A stretch of DNA of 64,000 bases from Ravibacter sp037191015 (GCA_037191015.1 JBBCKD010000026.1:78050-142049); one strand, 5' to 3'; shown: positions 34,227 through 44,463, numbered from the stretch's first letter. The notes: a model not told the origin generated them from the letters alone. Made by a program: numbers and translations.

Positions 34227-35855
34227 ATGTCAAAGAAGATCTTTTTCGACGTAGAAGCCAGAGACAAAATAAAGAGAGGCGTTGATACGCTTGCTGACGC
34301 AGTAAAAGTAACACTCGGGCCCCGTGGCCGCAACGTGGTTATCGATAAGAAATTCGGTTCACCGACCATTACCAAAGACGGTGTGACCGTAGCTAAGGAG
34401 ATCGAGCTGAAGGATTCCATCGAAAATATGGGTGCTCAGCTCGTGAAGGAAGTTGCATCTAAAACTGCTGATTCTGCCGGTGACGGTACCACCACCGCGA
34501 CAGTTTTGGCACAGGCTATCTATACTATCGGCGCTAAGAACGTAGCTGCCGGGGCTAACCCAATGGACCTGAAAAGGGGTATTGAGAAGGCTGTAGCCGC
34601 AGTGGTTGCCGACCTTGAGAAACAAAAGAAAAACATCTCTACTTCCAAAGAGATCGCTCAGGTCGCTACAATCTCTGCCAATCACGATGAAGAAATCGGT
34701 AATATGATTGCCGAAGCAATGGAAAAAGTAGGTAAGGAGGGAGTTATCACTGTTGAAGAAGCTCGTGGTACCGAAACAGAAGTAAAAACTGTGGAAGGGA
34801 TGCAATTCGACAGGGGTTATCTTTCTCCTTACTTTGTTACCAATACCGAGAAGATGGAAGTTGAGGCCGAGCGTCCTTTTATCCTGATCTCCGAGAAGAA
34901 AGTTTCTTCTATGAAAGAGCTTCTTCCTGTATTGGAAGCTGTTGCCCAGACCGGCCGTCCGTTGATCATTATTGCTGAGGACGTAGACGGAGAGGCTTTG
35001 GCTACGCTGGTGGTCAACAAAATCCGTGGCGCGTTGAAAGTGGCTGCCGTTAAAGCGCCAGGTTTCGGCGACCGTCGTAAGGCTATGCTGGAAGACATCG
35101 CTATCCTGACAGGGGGTACCGTGATCAGCGAGGAGCGCGGCTTCAAGCTTGAAAATGCATCTTTGGAATATCTTGGCCAGGCTGAGAAAGTTCTTATCGA
35201 TAAAGACAACACAACTATCGTAAACGGTAACGGCGATAGCGACGCTATCCAGGGACGTGTCAACCAGATCAAATCCCAGATCGAGAATACTACTTCCGAT
35301 TACGACCGTGAGAAGCTTCAGGAGCGTTTGGCTAAACTGTCAGGCGGTGTGGCTATCCTCTACATCGGTGCTGCTACTGAAGTAGAAATGAAGGAGAAAA
35401 AAGACCGTGTAGATGACGCGTTGCATGCTACCCGTGCAGCAGTAGAAGAAGGTATCGTAGCAGGAGGTGGTGTAGCGCTTATCCGCGCTTCAGCTTCTCT
35501 TGAATCGCTGCAAGGCAATAACGAGGACGAAACTACCGGTATCAACATCATCAGGGTTGCGCTCGAAGCACCTCTTCGTACTATCGTAGGCAACGCCGGC
35601 GGCGAAGGTTCGGTAGTGGTTCAGAAAGTAAAAGAAGGTAAAGGCGGATACGGCTATAACGCTAAGGATAACACTTACGAGGATCTGCTTGCAGCAGGTA
35701 TCATCGATCCTAAGAAAGTGGCGCGTCTTGCTCTTGAGAACGCGGCTTCTATTTCAGGCCTGCTTCTTACCACAGAGTGCGTCATCGCTGACGAGCCGGA
35801 AGAAAATCCTGCACCTGCTATGCCCCACGGAGGCGGCATGGGCGGCATGATGTAA
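34227..35855 (+). CDS. groEL: Chaperonin GroEL
   Basis: 542 aa. It has KVTLGPRGRNVVIDK, the ATP-site DGTTTATVLAQA, the apical-domain region LISEKKVSSMKELLPVLEAV, GGVAILYIGAATEVEMKEKKDR, EEGIVAGGGVALIRA and the GGM-rich C-terminus (GGGMGGMM). Codon usage differs from its neighbours: more T-ending Gly, Ala, Arg and Val codons (ggt, gct, cgt, gta), the expected mark of very high expression. ATPase-driven folding chamber, 14-mer. Confidence 0.98.
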   Translation: MSKKIFFDVEARDKIKRGVDTLADAVKVTLGPRGRNVVIDKKFGSPTITKDGVTVAKEIELKDSIENMGAQLVKEVASKTADSAGDGTTTATVLAQAIYTIGAKNVAAGANPMDLKRGIEKAVAAVVADLEKQKKNISTSKEIAQVATISANHDEEIGNMIAEAMEKVGKEGVITVEEARGTETEVKTVEGMQFDRGYLSPYFVTNTEKMEVEAERPFILISEKKVSSMKELLPVLEAVAQTGRPLIIIAEDVDGEALATLVVNKIRGALKVAAVKAPGFGDRRKAMLEDIAILTGGTVISEERGFKLENASLEYLGQAEKVLIDKDNTTIVNGNGDSDAIQGRVNQIKSQIENTTSDYDREKLQERLAKLSGGVAILYIGAATEVEMKEKKDRVDDALHATRAAVEEGIVAGGGVALIRASASLESLQGNNEDETTGINIIRVALEAPLRTIVGNAGGEGSVVVQKVKEGKGGYGYNAKDNTYEDLLAAGIIDPKKVARLALENAASISGLLLTTECVIADEPEENPAPAMPHGGGMGGMM

Positions 35856-35889
35856 TTCCGTCGAGGAATAGGGCCTGAGGGCCCGGTCA

Positions 35890-35921
35890 AAAAAATCCCC
35901 GGGGTGACCCGGGGATTTTTT
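35890..35921 (+). terminator. Rho-independent terminator of groESL
   Basis: AATCCCCGGG (35894-35903) pairs with CCCCGGGATT-type arm CCCGGGGATT (35908-35917) around GTGA, flanked by A-run and T-run; it could work in both directions. Confidence 0.88.
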
Positions 35922-36014
35922 GTATGTACAACCAGCGCAGGTAGGAGTGCTTTTTGCTTATCTGCTCTGGTGATCAACTCATGAGGTAGACTATCGAAGT
36001 ACCAGTGTATTAAT

Positions 36015-36022
36015 TACATTTG
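36015..36022 (+). promoter_or_regulatory. Candidate -7 box of the Gfo/Idh/MocA gene
   Basis: TACATTTG fits TAnnTTTG, 43 nt upstream of the ATG at 36066; no TTTG at the -33 position. Confidence 0.38.
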
Positions 36023-36065
36023 TCAGATAATTGACCTGTCTCCTAATACCTGATACCTCAAGCTC

Positions 36066-37382
36066 ATGTCACCCATATACTCGTCCCGCCGTAAGTTTCT
36101 CCAATCAACCGTTCTGGTTGCAGGAACCGCTCTTTCGCCTTTACATAAAGTCCTGGGCGCGAATGACCGCCTCAACGTCGCCCTTATCGGCTGCCGCAAT
36201 ATGGGTTGGGGAAACCTATCGGGTTTTCTGAACAATCCGAATGTGCAATGTCTCGGGCTCGCCGATATTGATCGGTCGGTACTTGATAAAAGGGCAGGGG
36301 AGCTGGCTAAGAAACAGGAGACAAAATTTGAGCTTTACAGCGATTATCGCCGGCTGCTCGATAATAAGGACATCGATGCTGTGATTATCGGAACGCCCGA
36401 TCACTGGCATTGCCTGCAATTTGTAGATGCCTGCAAAGCCGGTAAGGATGTATACGTGGAAAAGCCGATCGCCAACAGTATCGCCGAATGTGACGTGATG
36501 GTCGCGGCTGCCCGGAAATATCAGCGGGTAGTCCAGGTGGGACAGCAGCAACGTAGCGGGATCCACTGGAAGGAGATGATTAATGTGGTACGATCGGGGG
36601 AATTAGGGAAGATAGGAAGCGTAAAAATCTGGGCTAATTTCAATTATGCCGCCTTGCCACCGGTCGTTGCAGACACTGCGGTGCCGGAAGGGGTCGACTT
36701 TGATTTCTGGCTGGGGCCAGCTCCTGGCAGAACGTTTAATGCCCAGAAGTTTCATGGCAGCTGGCGTATGTTCTGGGACTACGGCGGAGGACTCATGACC
36801 GATTGGGGTGTACACTTGCTTGATATGGGTTTGTGGGGAATGGACGTCAAAGGGATGCCGGAGAAAATTACGGGGACCGGAGGGAAATTTTATTCTCCTG
36901 ACGGGGCTCATGAAACATTCGACACACAAATTGTTACCTATACATTCCCGGGTTTCATCATGAGTTGGGAGCACAACGCAGGAGTGGAGTCAGGTCCCTA
37001 TGACAGACCTTATGGTGTGTTGTTCAAAGGCACGAATGGTACACTGGTAGCCGACCGTAACGGCTGGCAGATTTTGCCTGAAACGGACAAAACCACAAAA
37101 GAACCTAAAATCGCGGTAAAAGAAATGAAAAGTGACCGTCGGGAACACGGCGAACATATCCGTAATTTCATTGAATGTGTAAAAAACAGGAATTTTAATA
37201 CAGCTTGTCCGATCGAAACAGGAAGTCTCGTCGCTAAATACGCCCATTTAGGCAATATAGTAGCAAAGATGGGCGGAGCAGCCTTACAATATAATGACGG
37301 GCAGAAAATGTTTAACGATCCGGCCGCCAACCGATATCTTGCTCCTGCTTACAGGTCTCCCTGGATGTTTCCGAAAGTGTAA
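36066..37382 (+). CDS. Secreted Gfo/Idh/MocA-family oxidoreductase
   Basis: 438 aa with a Tat-type N-terminus (SRRKFLQSTVLVAG). Rossmann fold starts at LNVALIGCRNMGWGN. The dehydrogenase signature VEKPIANSIAE (conserved Lys) is at about 137-147, and the C-terminal domain carries GGGLMTDWGVHLLDMGLWG with the conserved D-x2-x-H pair. NAD(P)-linked oxidoreductase of sugars, probably acting in the periplasm with tightly bound cofactor. It converges with the PUL and shares its catabolic theme, but is on the other strand. Confidence 0.9.
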   Translation: MSPIYSSRRKFLQSTVLVAGTALSPLHKVLGANDRLNVALIGCRNMGWGNLSGFLNNPNVQCLGLADIDRSVLDKRAGELAKKQETKFELYSDYRRLLDNKDIDAVIIGTPDHWHCLQFVDACKAGKDVYVEKPIANSIAECDVMVAAARKYQRVVQVGQQQRSGIHWKEMINVVRSGELGKIGSVKIWANFNYAALPPVVADTAVPEGVDFDFWLGPAPGRTFNAQKFHGSWRMFWDYGGGLMTDWGVHLLDMGLWGMDVKGMPEKITGTGGKFYSPDGAHETFDTQIVTYTFPGFIMSWEHNAGVESGPYDRPYGVLFKGTNGTLVADRNGWQILPETDKTTKEPKIAVKEMKSDRREHGEHIRNFIECVKNRNFNTACPIETGSLVAKYAHLGNIVAKMGGAALQYNDGQKMFNDPAANRYLAPAYRSPWMFPKV

Positions 37383-37394
37383 TCCGGAATTCAA

Positions 37395-38624
37395 CTACCT
37401 GGCCGGCGTCAGCTTCACCGTCCTCAAATCCAGCAGCGCTCCCTTTTCAAACTCTTCCGCAGGCCGGAAAGTAAGCGTATGCCTGCCTTTGGCCAACCTG
37501 AGTGTACCTATCCTTTTTTCCTTAAATGTTTCCCATGACCCGCTTTTTTCTACGGTCCCGGTAACAGGCTTATCGCCGCCTTCCAGGATGAATTTTTTAC
37601 CCGCTTCCTCGTCGGAAACAGACCAGTCGAGCACTACGTTATAGGTTGCCGCCTGGGGTATATCGACTGTCCATTCTACTTTGTCTTTTCCGGTAAACCA
37701 GCCGAATGCCTTCCATTCGGGCATATATTCGATTTTGGGGCCTTTTGCTGTGGCATAGCGGGCTTCCAGGACCAGGGGTTTGCCCGGCTGCGCAAAGAGC
37801 GGCTGGGGGGTGTTGATCAGGCCGGCATCCCTTTTTTCTTTTACGTAGGCGGCAATGGTGCCGATCGGTGCGATCCAGATGCCGTTTTTGGGATCCTGTG
37901 CATATTGGATAAGTCTCTCGAGCATGGCCAGGCGGGTGGTCTGCCTGCCTGAATCTGCAGTTTCATGTCCTGCCAGCACGAGCCACTGCCCGTCTTTTTC
38001 GGCCTGTTGGATCATCGGGAGCAGCTGCTCAAAGTCTTTTCCGTCCATTTCGACCCCTGTGAGCTGGGCCATGTCGCAATAGGAGGGGTCTACCGGCGCT
38101 TCGTCCAGCCAGCCGCGTCCTGCTACGAACATGTCGGCAATAAGGGGGACAAAGCTCTGTGCATTTTTACCCCTTCCGATAGTGGTCAGGCCGCAGGGGA
38201 ATGCGTAGGTGGTAGGAGTAACACCCAGAAGTTCTTTAATCTGCCGGTTGGCTTCCTCGAGCTCGGCGCGCATTTTATCGATGGTGTACATTTCCAGGGC
38301 CCTGCCTCTTGACCAAACGAAGTTGCCGCTGCAGGGGTGTTCTATCGAGTGGTTTCCCATTTCATGGCCGTTTTTGACGGCTTTTTTCCAAAGCTCAAGA
38401 TCAGGCTTCACCCTTGAGGGGACGACATAGAAGGTAGCCTGTACGCCGTATTTATCGAACAGGTCGGTTCCCTGCCTGATGTTGGTGGTACGGGCATCAT
38501 CAAAGCTGAGGCTCAGAGCCATGCGCTTACCCTCAGGCCAGGGGAATTTCTGAGGTTTGTTCTGGGCTGATAGCCGGGATGCCGGCAACCATATGACGAT
38601 GAGGAAACAGATTATTCTTTTCAT
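37395..38624 (-). CDS. Secreted NodB-like polysaccharide deacetylase with C-terminal beta-sandwich
   Basis: ATG 38624 gives 409 aa with a signal peptide (MKRIICFLIVIWL, cleavage near LSAQ). NodB domain (about 25-250): metal Asp in LSFDDARTT, HxxxH in GNHSIEHPC, and the catalytic-base region. The C-terminal ~120 residues (from about 285) form a beta-rich, likely carbohydrate-binding domain. It probably removes N- or O-acyl groups from a glycan. Last gene of the PUL array; an in-frame TTG at 38657 is not used. Confidence 0.88.
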   Translation of the reverse strand: MKRIICFLIVIWLPASRLSAQNKPQKFPWPEGKRMALSLSFDDARTTNIRQGTDLFDKYGVQATFYVVPSRVKPDLELWKKAVKNGHEMGNHSIEHPCSGNFVWSRGRALEMYTIDKMRAELEEANRQIKELLGVTPTTYAFPCGLTTIGRGKNAQSFVPLIADMFVAGRGWLDEAPVDPSYCDMAQLTGVEMDGKDFEQLLPMIQQAEKDGQWLVLAGHETADSGRQTTRLAMLERLIQYAQDPKNGIWIAPIGTIAAYVKEKRDAGLINTPQPLFAQPGKPLVLEARYATAKGPKIEYMPEWKAFGWFTGKDKVEWTVDIPQAATYNVVLDWSVSDEEAGKKFILEGGDKPVTGTVEKSGSWETFKEKRIGTLRLAKGRHTLTFRPAEEFEKGALLDLRTVKLTPAR

Positions 38625-38663
38625 TATCGGTATTCTTGTTTGAATAAAATTAGACAATTTGGT

Positions 38664-39950
38664 TTATGGTTTTCTCATTTGTCCCTCTATATAACCGAGC
38701 ACTCCGTTGATCAGGTCCCTGCCTGCGCCCGGTTTAAAAGGGGTGACGGTGATCTCATAGCCTCCGTAGGGAAACTCTTCGTCAGTAAGGAGATAGCCGA
38801 GCCAGCCGTTGGTATAGCCGTAGTAGAAGGTATAAGGGAAAGGCGAGCGGTCACGAACTTCATTGGAGATTTCACAGAACAGCTCCAGAGGGGCACTCCA
38901 GATCGCAATGTCTTCGTTGATCTTCAGGAAACGGACAGGCAGCTTTACTACGTCAATCCCTGAGCTGGCTTTGCCGGTATAATTATTCATATATTCCGGC
39001 CACTTCAGTCCTTCCCGGCGAGGGGTTTCAACAGTTATACCACCGGCTTTAAAGGTAACCTCAGCACTGGAAGCCGTCATTTTGGCATTCGCCTCCAGTA
39101 TCCGGTCTCCCAGCAGCGGCTCGAACTCTTTCAGGCGGGATGGAGTAGCCTGGGTGCTGTAGATCGGGGCGATGTTGCCCGCCGCACCGTTTATGAACAG
39201 CATAGTTGCCCCGGTTTTCTTCTCTACATAGTCGGCTACTATGCCGGGGCCGTCACCGCTGATCAGGGTGCATTGGCCCCCGATCACCGTACCATGCATG
39301 GCGTAGTTGGCTATGATGGCAATGGTAGAATTGTCGGAGCGCTCCAGGCGCAGCATGCCTATACGGCGGTCAACCGGCAGGTCGGGATTCATTCCGAGGT
39401 AGGTTTTTCCCTGCGCGTCCCTGGCGCGCCGGTTGATGTTGGCATTGGAATGTCCCCAACCCACCGAAAGCCTGGCGGGTTCGAGCCTTTTGATGGCGTC
39501 GGCAACGGCGCTTACCAGTTTGGATTCAGTCTCTTCCGTATATTTTAGGTCGTACTGGTGGGTATATCTTTCCGACATAAATGCTTCAGGCAGCCCGGGA
39601 GGACCAAGCTCAGGAGCAGAATGGGTGTGGGTAAGCGACCACCAGAAATTTTCAGGAGTAATTCCCAGCTCTTTTTGCAGCCTGGCGGCTACTTTGTCGT
39701 ATTCTGAAGGCGCAATGACGCATATGTCGGAGGAGACGAGCACAAAACGGGTTTTCCCGTCGTCCATCACGGCAACCCGGTGATAGATACGGTCGTGGAT
39801 GCCCGTTGATTTCCGTGCCCCGTATCCCAGCAGTTGCTGGGAGTTGTCCGGTGTGATGTCTGCTTTGGCGACAGCGGCCCGGAATGTTTGAGCCTGTAGT
39901 GTCTGGGCAGCCAGGAGCAGGCATACAGAGAGGATTTTAATTGATTTCAT
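38664..39950 (-). CDS. Secreted neutral/alkaline ceramidase-fold hydrolase
   Basis: ATG 39950 gives 428 aa with a signal peptide (MKSIKILSVCLLLAAQTLQAQ, two parts). Ceramidase N-terminal domain features are FRAAVAKADITP, THTHSAPEL (Zn-type His), NYAMHGTVIGG and the nucleophile region LISGDGPGIVADY, followed by FINGAAGNIAPIY and WSAPLELFCEI. It is shorter than true ceramidases (~650-700 aa), lacking their Ig-like C-terminal domain. A ceramidase-fold amide or ester hydrolase of unknown substrate. A paralogue is at 43129-44463. Confidence 0.85.
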   Translation of the reverse strand: MKSIKILSVCLLLAAQTLQAQTFRAAVAKADITPDNSQQLLGYGARKSTGIHDRIYHRVAVMDDGKTRFVLVSSDICVIAPSEYDKVAARLQKELGITPENFWWSLTHTHSAPELGPPGLPEAFMSERYTHQYDLKYTEETESKLVSAVADAIKRLEPARLSVGWGHSNANINRRARDAQGKTYLGMNPDLPVDRRIGMLRLERSDNSTIAIIANYAMHGTVIGGQCTLISGDGPGIVADYVEKKTGATMLFINGAAGNIAPIYSTQATPSRLKEFEPLLGDRILEANAKMTASSAEVTFKAGGITVETPRREGLKWPEYMNNYTGKASSGIDVVKLPVRFLKINEDIAIWSAPLELFCEISNEVRDRSPFPYTFYYGYTNGWLGYLLTDEEFPYGGYEITVTPFKPGAGRDLINGVLGYIEGQMRKP

Positions 39951-40021
39951 CCGGATAAAGGTTAATGCGACAGTTAGACGATGAGACAATGGTCTGATGG
40001 CTGATTTCCGACGGATTTTTA

Positions 40022-43000
40022 TTATTGTGGTTTACTGAGGAATGCCAGCAGATCAGCCATCTGCTGCTTATCGATGAGTTGATCAAAACCTGCGGTCATG
40101 ACGGAGGTTTCCATTGCATTCAGCGTAGCGATGTCACCGCGGGCGATGACGGTTTCGATTCCGCCGTAGTTTTTGATGGTAATAGCCGACGGTGTTTCGC
40201 TTGCGATCAGGCCCTGTACGGTTTCTCCCGATTTGAGCTCGATGTTCCAGATATCGTAGCCGTCGGCGATAGAAAGGTTGGGACTTAAGATGTCGGCCAT
40301 GACCGATGCGGGGCGCCGGTTGCGGATAGTAGCCAGATCAGGCCCGTAGGCAACCCCGTTTTTCCCCCCTATCTGGTGACAGATGGCACAATGCTGATTG
40401 AATGCCTGCCTGCCGTTTTCCACATCACCTGTCAATGTCAGGGCCTGCTGGAAGGCTTTAATGGCCTCCTGCTCGGAATTACTCTCGCCCGACAGGAGCT
40501 TTCGGGCACGCAGGCGCAGCTGCTCGTTTCCGTTTGCCATCAGGCCTACCTGGCGGGGCCAGCTGATCACTGAAGGATCGATGATATGCTTTTCAAGGGC
40601 ATCCAGGAGCAAAGTGATCCGGGCATCACTACCCAGGAAGGTGCCGATGGCCTGTTCACGGATACCGGGGGTAAGGCTGCCCCATTTTTCGATAAGGAAA
40701 ATGGAAATGGTGGAATCGGGAATAGCGGCCAGTGCACCCAGCGCCGCAGACTGAACGGCGACAGGTTCTTTGGGATCGATAAGGCTTTTGAAGACAGCAG
40801 CATATTTGGCGGGGTTGTCGAGGGTGAGCATGCGGATCGCTTCCCCTCTCTTATCGGCATCCAGGGCGGGGTTTTGGATACCGGCAAGCGATGCTTCAAG
40901 GGCCTTTCGGGTATTTTCACTTTCTGGCAGGCGCAGCACGCGTAAGAGGTCCATGGCCGACCGCCTGATGGCAGCATCCTGGCTGGTAAGAGCGGCAGAG
41001 AGCAGCAGCTCCCTTTCCGGGGCAAGTGACTGACGGTCGATATCCTTATTGCGCAGGCTTTGGGTGAGCCCCTTCAGTACCGGGCTCCTCCACTCTTTTT
41101 TAGCGTTGCCCGGAGCCAGTGTCCTGGCGATCAGCTTCCTGATCCGGTCGATGTCCCCTGTGGCGCCTGTCATGTTGCTGATGCGCTCCGTCAGGGAAGC
41201 ATACTGGGGATTCCCCGCCCTGTACCCGACCAGGACTTCCTCCAGGAGATTGTCATCGCCCGCAGGAACGGCCGATAGGGCGGCGATCTGCATCCAGTTG
41301 TCCTCCAGGTTTGAAAAGAGCAGCTCCTTGCGGGCGCTGACGGCGGCCGGAAAGCTGACAAACCCCAGCGAAGCCAGTAGTTGAAAGCGTACTTTGGCAG
41401 ACTTGTCCTTTTTTAAGGAGATCAGCTTGTCAACGACACGACTGGAACTATTTTGCTTTAAGAACAGGTCTTCCGACATGAGTATGGCATTTTCCCTGAC
41501 CCCGGCTTCGGGATCGCCCAGGGCCTGCAGAAGCGTTGCTTCACCCAGAGCGTCCAGTCCGTGCAGGGTCCAGAGGGCATGAAGCCTGCCCAGGGGGCTC
41601 TCCCCGGCAATAGCCAGCTTTTCAAGCAATGGGACTACAGACAGGTCCTTCCGGTCGACCAGCAGGCGCTGGGCATGCCCCCGCCACCAGGCATTGGTGC
41701 TGGACAGGTGACCTACCAGTTGATCAGAGGTTTCATCGCCCATTTTCAGCCGGTTGCTCCAGCTCAAGGCAGGTGCGTCTTTTGGGGTGATGCGGTATAT
41801 CCTTCCCTGGTCTATGCCATTGTAGATAGCGCCCGATTTAGCTACCTCGTCTGCCATCCATTCAGGGTGTTCGATGATCTGCCTGTAGTAGTCGACTACA
41901 TACAGGGCCCCGTCGGGCCCGACATACATGTTCACGGGGCGGAACCAGGCGTCGGTAGAGGCCAGGAACTCCTTTTGCTCAAAGAGCCGGCTGGCCGTAA
42001 AGGTAGCGCCCCTGTCACGCAGGATATCGGCATGGACCAGGTTGCCGACCGGCTCGGCCACGAAGGTAACACTGTCATAGGGGGAAGGGAACAGGCCCCC
42101 GCCATAGAAAGTGATGCCGCAGGCGGCAGTAAAGACGCCCAGGTCGGTGAGCAGCTGGTGCTCGGGGTTCTTGGTGATGGGATAGACATCGGCCGCGTTG
42201 CCGTGGTCGGAAATGGATTCGGTGGTGTTGGAAACCAATAGGGACTTATTCCTGTCCAGGTAGGTGGCTTTGATGACCTCGTGGTAAATGTGATGGGCGT
42301 TGCTGACCAGGAAACGGTTGCCCCATTTGTCGAAGGTATGGCCGAATTGTGTCTGGCTGGACAGGTTTTCCAGCAGCAGCTTATCGGGGTTGAACCTGAC
42401 ACTCCTTCCCAGGGCGTTGCGGGGCAGGCGGGGTCCGTCGGAATGGGCCGGGAAGAAGACCTCGCTTCCGCGGTCGGAGAAGTAATCGGTGTATACTTTT
42501 GCGGTTGCAGCCGGCTCATGGCCGAGGTAGATCCAGTTGTCAAGGCCCAGGAGTGGGTTGTTGACGTTGTGCTGGGGATTGGCCAGGGCGAATCCTGACA
42601 GGATCACCTCCCGCTTGTCGGCTATTCCGTCTCCGTCGGTGTCTTCCAGGTAGAGAACGTTAGGGGGATCGGTGACCAGGATGCCTTTTTTCCATCGCAT
42701 GACGCCTGTTGGCAGGACCAGGTCAGCAGCAAACACCGTGCTTTTGTCCATGATCCCGTCTCCATCGGTGTCTTCCAGGAGCTTGACGGCCCCGGACCCG
42801 CTTTTGTCCAGGGGGTAGCCGTGCATTTCGACCACGTACATGCGGCCGTATTCGTCGATCTCGATATCGACCGGATCGGCCACCAGCGGTTCTGCGGCGA
42901 TCTGCTCGATCTTAAAGCCGTCGGCGATCTGGAAGGTGGACATAGATGCCTCAGGGCTCAGACCACGGACGGTTGTTCTATTGTCCTTTCCCGGCCCGCA

Positions 43001-43048
43001 GGCAAGGATACCGAGGCAGCTGAGGAATAAAAAGTGTTTTGAATTCAT
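40022..43048 (-). CDS. PVC-type heme-binding lipoprotein: dehydrogenase-like propeller, HEAT repeats, cytochrome c
   Basis: ATG 43048 gives 1008 aa with a lipoprotein signal (LSCLGILAC). The N-terminal ~400 residues are a beta-propeller of the PVC membrane-bound dehydrogenase type (EIDEYGRMYVVEMHGYP; EDTDGDGIMDKS and EDTDGDGIADKR Ca2+-like loops). A HEAT-like helical region follows (about 450-840). The C-terminus is a cytochrome c domain with CAICH (C887) and a distal Met region. It probably passes electrons from a periplasmic sugar oxidation to the respiratory chain, possibly from the GMC enzyme of the same array. Flanked by the two ceramidase-fold genes. Confidence 0.88.
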   Translation of the reverse strand: MNSKHFLFLSCLGILACGPGKDNRTTVRGLSPEASMSTFQIADGFKIEQIAAEPLVADPVDIEIDEYGRMYVVEMHGYPLDKSGSGAVKLLEDTDGDGIMDKSTVFAADLVLPTGVMRWKKGILVTDPPNVLYLEDTDGDGIADKREVILSGFALANPQHNVNNPLLGLDNWIYLGHEPAATAKVYTDYFSDRGSEVFFPAHSDGPRLPRNALGRSVRFNPDKLLLENLSSQTQFGHTFDKWGNRFLVSNAHHIYHEVIKATYLDRNKSLLVSNTTESISDHGNAADVYPITKNPEHQLLTDLGVFTAACGITFYGGGLFPSPYDSVTFVAEPVGNLVHADILRDRGATFTASRLFEQKEFLASTDAWFRPVNMYVGPDGALYVVDYYRQIIEHPEWMADEVAKSGAIYNGIDQGRIYRITPKDAPALSWSNRLKMGDETSDQLVGHLSSTNAWWRGHAQRLLVDRKDLSVVPLLEKLAIAGESPLGRLHALWTLHGLDALGEATLLQALGDPEAGVRENAILMSEDLFLKQNSSSRVVDKLISLKKDKSAKVRFQLLASLGFVSFPAAVSARKELLFSNLEDNWMQIAALSAVPAGDDNLLEEVLVGYRAGNPQYASLTERISNMTGATGDIDRIRKLIARTLAPGNAKKEWRSPVLKGLTQSLRNKDIDRQSLAPERELLLSAALTSQDAAIRRSAMDLLRVLRLPESENTRKALEASLAGIQNPALDADKRGEAIRMLTLDNPAKYAAVFKSLIDPKEPVAVQSAALGALAAIPDSTISIFLIEKWGSLTPGIREQAIGTFLGSDARITLLLDALEKHIIDPSVISWPRQVGLMANGNEQLRLRARKLLSGESNSEQEAIKAFQQALTLTGDVENGRQAFNQHCAICHQIGGKNGVAYGPDLATIRNRRPASVMADILSPNLSIADGYDIWNIELKSGETVQGLIASETPSAITIKNYGGIETVIARGDIATLNAMETSVMTAGFDQLIDKQQMADLLAFLSKPQ

Positions 43049-43128
43049 CAAAAGAAAAATGGTTGATATTGGGTATTCCTTAGTTCCGTTTTGTTATTGC
43101 GTACAATCCGATTTCCGGTAGCTCATAG

Positions 43129-44463
43129 CTATTTCTTCTGGCGGGAAAGCGATTCCAGGTGCTGGCTGACTTCTGAAGCCAGGTCTGCGGCTGCAGAAGG
43201 GGAGAACGGAGAAACCATCGGTTCATATCCGCCGAGCCTGATTTCCTCTTCAGTGCACAAGTAGCCGAATGTACCGTTTGTAATACCCGCATAGAAGGTA
43301 TACGGATAAGGAGAATTGCTCCTGATCTCGTTGGAAACTTCACAGAACAGCTCACATGGAGCGCTCCAGATCATCACATCGTCGTTGATGCCCAGGAACT
43401 GTACGGGCATTTTGATGAGCGGGATACCGGAGCCTGAGGTGCGGGCGTAGGCTTTCATGTCTTCGGGCCAGGTTTTGATGTCGGATCGCCTGGGGGTTTC
43501 GACGACAATACCCGATGTCCTGAGCTTTACCGAACCTGTGGTTGCGAGGATTTTCCGGTTGGCTTCAAGAATCGGCTCGCCGAGCAACTTCCGGAATTGC
43601 CTCAGCTGACCGTCTTTCTTTCCGCTGTTTGATACGGAAACCGAAAACCGGGGGGCTATATTGCCAAGCGCGCCGTTGATAAAAAGCAGCGGGGCTCCGA
43701 TCTGCTTTTCGACGTAATCGGCAACTTCGCCGGGAACGTCCCCGCTGATCCTCAGATCGGTCGAGCTGAGCACAGTGCCATGGATCGCGTAGTTGGCGAT
43801 GAGCGCAATAGGCTTGCCATCAGCGTTTTCGATCCGGATCAGGCCGATTTTCCGGTCTACAGGCCCATCGGGGTTTTCTCCCAGGAAAGTCTTATTGTCG
43901 ATGTCACGGGCACGGCGGTTGATATTGGCGCGTGAAAAACCCCATCCTGTCCCCAGCCTGGCAGGAACGAGGTGCTTTCTTGCTTCAGCCACAGCTTCCA
44001 CCAGCTTGTCTTCCACAAAGCCGGCATAGGCTTCGTTGTATTTCACTTCGTAGCGCTCCCCGAGAAACAGGGGAATGACCCCGGGCGACCCGGTTTCAGG
44101 CGCCGAATGGGTGTGTGTATTTGCCCACCAGAAGTTTTCCCTGTCGATGTTGAACATCTTTTTGAGCCTGGCCGCCGCTTTGTCGTATGTGACCGGCGCG
44201 ATAGTGCCCAGGTCTGTCGCAACCAGGTAGAATTGTTTGTTGCCGTCGTCCAGGATCACCACTTTGTGGTAGAGACTGTCCCGCACGCCTTCCGACATCC
44301 TGGGAGCGTATCCGAGCAGGTTTTGCGGTGTGCCGGGCGTAATGTTGGTGCGGGCAAAGGAAGCTTTGAAAGTTTGCTGGGCATTTACCGGAGCGGTCGG
44401 CAAAATGTTGCTGCAAAGGAGGATTAGCGTGATGATAGCAATATTACCTGAGAACCTGCACAT
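43129..44463 (-). CDS. Secreted neutral/alkaline ceramidase-fold hydrolase (second copy)
   Basis: 444 aa, signal peptide (MCRFSGNIAIITLILLCSNIL, cleaved near VNAQ). Same landmarks as the first copy: FKASFARTNITPG, THTHSAPETG, NYAIHGTVLSS, RISGDVPGEVADYVE (nucleophile Ser), FINGALGNIAP. By eye about half of the residues match the paralogue at 38664-39950, so this is an old duplication. No C-terminal Ig domain. It is placed directly downstream of the sialate O-acetylesterase and upstream of the heme lipoprotein. Confidence 0.85.
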   Translation of the reverse strand: MCRFSGNIAIITLILLCSNILPTAPVNAQQTFKASFARTNITPGTPQNLLGYAPRMSEGVRDSLYHKVVILDDGNKQFYLVATDLGTIAPVTYDKAAARLKKMFNIDRENFWWANTHTHSAPETGSPGVIPLFLGERYEVKYNEAYAGFVEDKLVEAVAEARKHLVPARLGTGWGFSRANINRRARDIDNKTFLGENPDGPVDRKIGLIRIENADGKPIALIANYAIHGTVLSSTDLRISGDVPGEVADYVEKQIGAPLLFINGALGNIAPRFSVSVSNSGKKDGQLRQFRKLLGEPILEANRKILATTGSVKLRTSGIVVETPRRSDIKTWPEDMKAYARTSGSGIPLIKMPVQFLGINDDVMIWSAPCELFCEVSNEIRSNSPYPYTFYAGITNGTFGYLCTEEEIRLGGYEPMVSPFSPSAAADLASEVSQHLESLSRQKK

